Source: Cruorifilaria tuberocauda
Taxonomy: Eukaryota; Nematoda; Chromadorea; Rhabditida; Onchocercidae
NCBI GenBank assembly: GCA_013365365.1
Contig: JABVXU010000017.1
Coordinates: 124,001-188,000, forward strand
Length of the DNA: 64,000 nucleotides
Reading direction: 5' to 3'
The position numbers were made by a program, and so were the translations under genes. Below the pieces are notes generated by a model, which saw only the letters and a program-made list of their open reading frames with translations, ran no database searches and was not told the DNA's origin. Positions 63,201 through 64,000 of the stretch are shown here, piece by piece. Within the stretch, counting starts at the first letter, position 1; the number at the start of each line of letters is the position of its first letter.

Positions 63201-63774
63201 TCGTTGTCTTCTGCGTGATAGTAACCACCCCAAACAATCAGTGATTTTTTATATTTGATCATCGCATGTCCGACAACTGGACTTATTTCTTTGCTGTCGT
63301 CATCCTGAAAATGTATTAGTTCGATTCAATGATAAGGAACATTCAGAAGATTTTTTTTCAACCTACCTATCTCAAAGAAATGAACACGCAATTTGCTAAC
63401 AGGAATAAAACTTCAAAAACTATAAGGATAATGAGAATGTACTGTAAAACAGAAAAGGCAGATAAAGTAGGTCTTGAATAACAAACGAAAATTAGTAAGG
63501 AAAAGAATAAGGAAAACAAAAATTAGAATGTGAGGGATTTCTACAACTCAATCTTGAAAAAAAGGAGAATAAGGAATGACGCATCAGAAAACCATATAAA
63601 AAATGTCAGGGGAGACTATTGATTCTGTTCAGTAGAAATCCGTGAGAGAGATGTCAGAAGAGTTGGTAAAATGAACAAATGATAAAAATATTAACATATT
63701 ACCAAAATTTGATAAGGTAGTCTTTGGTTATTCCAAGTTATTTCGGCGTTTTCCGGTGGCCCGTCAAACATCAT
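60290..63774 (-). CDS. Kelch-repeat protein, KLHDC2/KLHDC3-like
   Basis: A six-bladed kelch propeller; relatives KLHDC2 and KLHDC3 are substrate receptors of cullin-2 ubiquitin ligases that read C-terminal degrons. Exons: 63774-63700 (MMFDGPPENAEITWNNQRLP), 63303-63125 (GHAMIKYKKSLIVWGGYYHA), 63036-62931 (PPSTSGACAILCGSYIFIFG, then GYVRRC), about 62245-62090 (YVLDLVQERWSLIV, PTPRDKMAGWCYKK), about 61755-61580 (CYYFGGYGPRPFD, ADETSPFYWNNQLLIFDPDP, FSWTLAK), about 61360-61204 (VPSARAASSSTFLERFDSIL, LFGGRNKNQRLNDLYLLDLS), about 61130-60870 (RTWCSLNTLFPNQALVYGGY, RLWHTGAVIEGQLF) and 60552-60290 (VCGGTDALEEH). The C-terminal tail PLQLNFAWARYILSRGYQAL sits where KLHDC2 has its elongin-binding helix. 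Ligase function is inferred from the family. Confidence 0.82.
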
Positions 63775-64000
63775 CAGTATAACTCACTATAATGAGAAAG
63801 TAAAGATAAGCACTACCGATAAATGACATATCACGTAAGTGACAGTTACAAAAGAGAAAAGCCATGTTGCTCTTACGAGGCTCACTGTTCCCACGTGCTT
63901 GATTAATATAAATATCGAATTATAACCAAATTATAACTCATGGAAGCAAATAAATCAATTATAAGCGAAATGAAAACAGAAGCAGATGAATACACGAAAT

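Overview
The window is nuclear DNA of a nematode, most likely a parasitic clade III (filarial-type) species, though the species cannot be named from sequence alone. It is AT-rich, and genes are split into many short exons by introns of roughly 50-700 bp with TTTCAG-like acceptors. Several first exons sit directly behind an acceptor-like TTTCAG, as expected for spliced-leader trans-splicing. The conserved proteins (ANKRD13, SLC17-type carrier, CDK1, mitoNEET/CISD, METTL1, HSPA13, SDHD, MTRR, FN3KRP, SNX13, KLHDC-type kelch protein) are typical metazoan ones. They are joined by nematode-flavoured ones: a PP1-like phosphatase with a tail, a BTB protein and a GPI-type Cys-rich protein. I assembled exon models by hand from reading frame, splice signals and phase, so internal exon edges are approximate.

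Layout, left to right. 1-2605 (-): ANKRD13, 3' end off the window. 5033-6438 (+): small secreted orphan. 7798-8551 (-): small single-pass membrane orphan. 9316-14304 (-): SLC17-like MFS transporter. 17271-19796 (-): decayed CDK1 paralogue. 20872-22787 (-): intact CDK1. 23257-23355 (-): an unassigned terminal exon. 24142-25298 (-): CISD. 25894-27901 (-): METTL1. 28130-29191 (+): orphan. 29352-32292 (-): HSPA13. 33259-37001 (+): PP1-like phosphatase. 37678-39094 (-): GPI-type Cys-rich secreted protein. 39844-40958 (-): SDHD. 41202-45143 (+): methionine synthase reductase-like protein without its FMN domain. 45374-47795 (-): BTB protein. 48454-50938 (-): frame-disrupted FN3KRP. 53181-59191 (+): SNX13. 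60290-63774 (-): kelch protein.

There is no operon-like pathway; genes are mostly housekeeping. SDHD and the MTRR-like gene are head to head across 243 bp and probably share a promoter. HSPA13 and the phosphatase are also divergent. CISD, METTL1 and HSPA13 lie in tandem on the minus strand with CDK1.

The most interesting material is evidence of recent local DNA shuffling. CDK1 has a degenerate neighbour with at least two frameshifts and DFG changed to DLR. A 51-bp identical piece of that paralogue lies about 2.9 kb away, and about 100 bp near it recurs inverted inside a transporter intron. A piece of CDK1 exon 3 is also repeated at its own splice donor. Gene remodelling is the second theme: an MTRR that lost its flavodoxin domain, an FN3KRP with three frame breaks, a PP1-like enzyme whose conserved exon now ends in a stop with no GT donor, and three lineage-restricted small proteins whose exons join in phase. 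I found no CRISPR array, rRNA, convincing tRNA or transposase gene.
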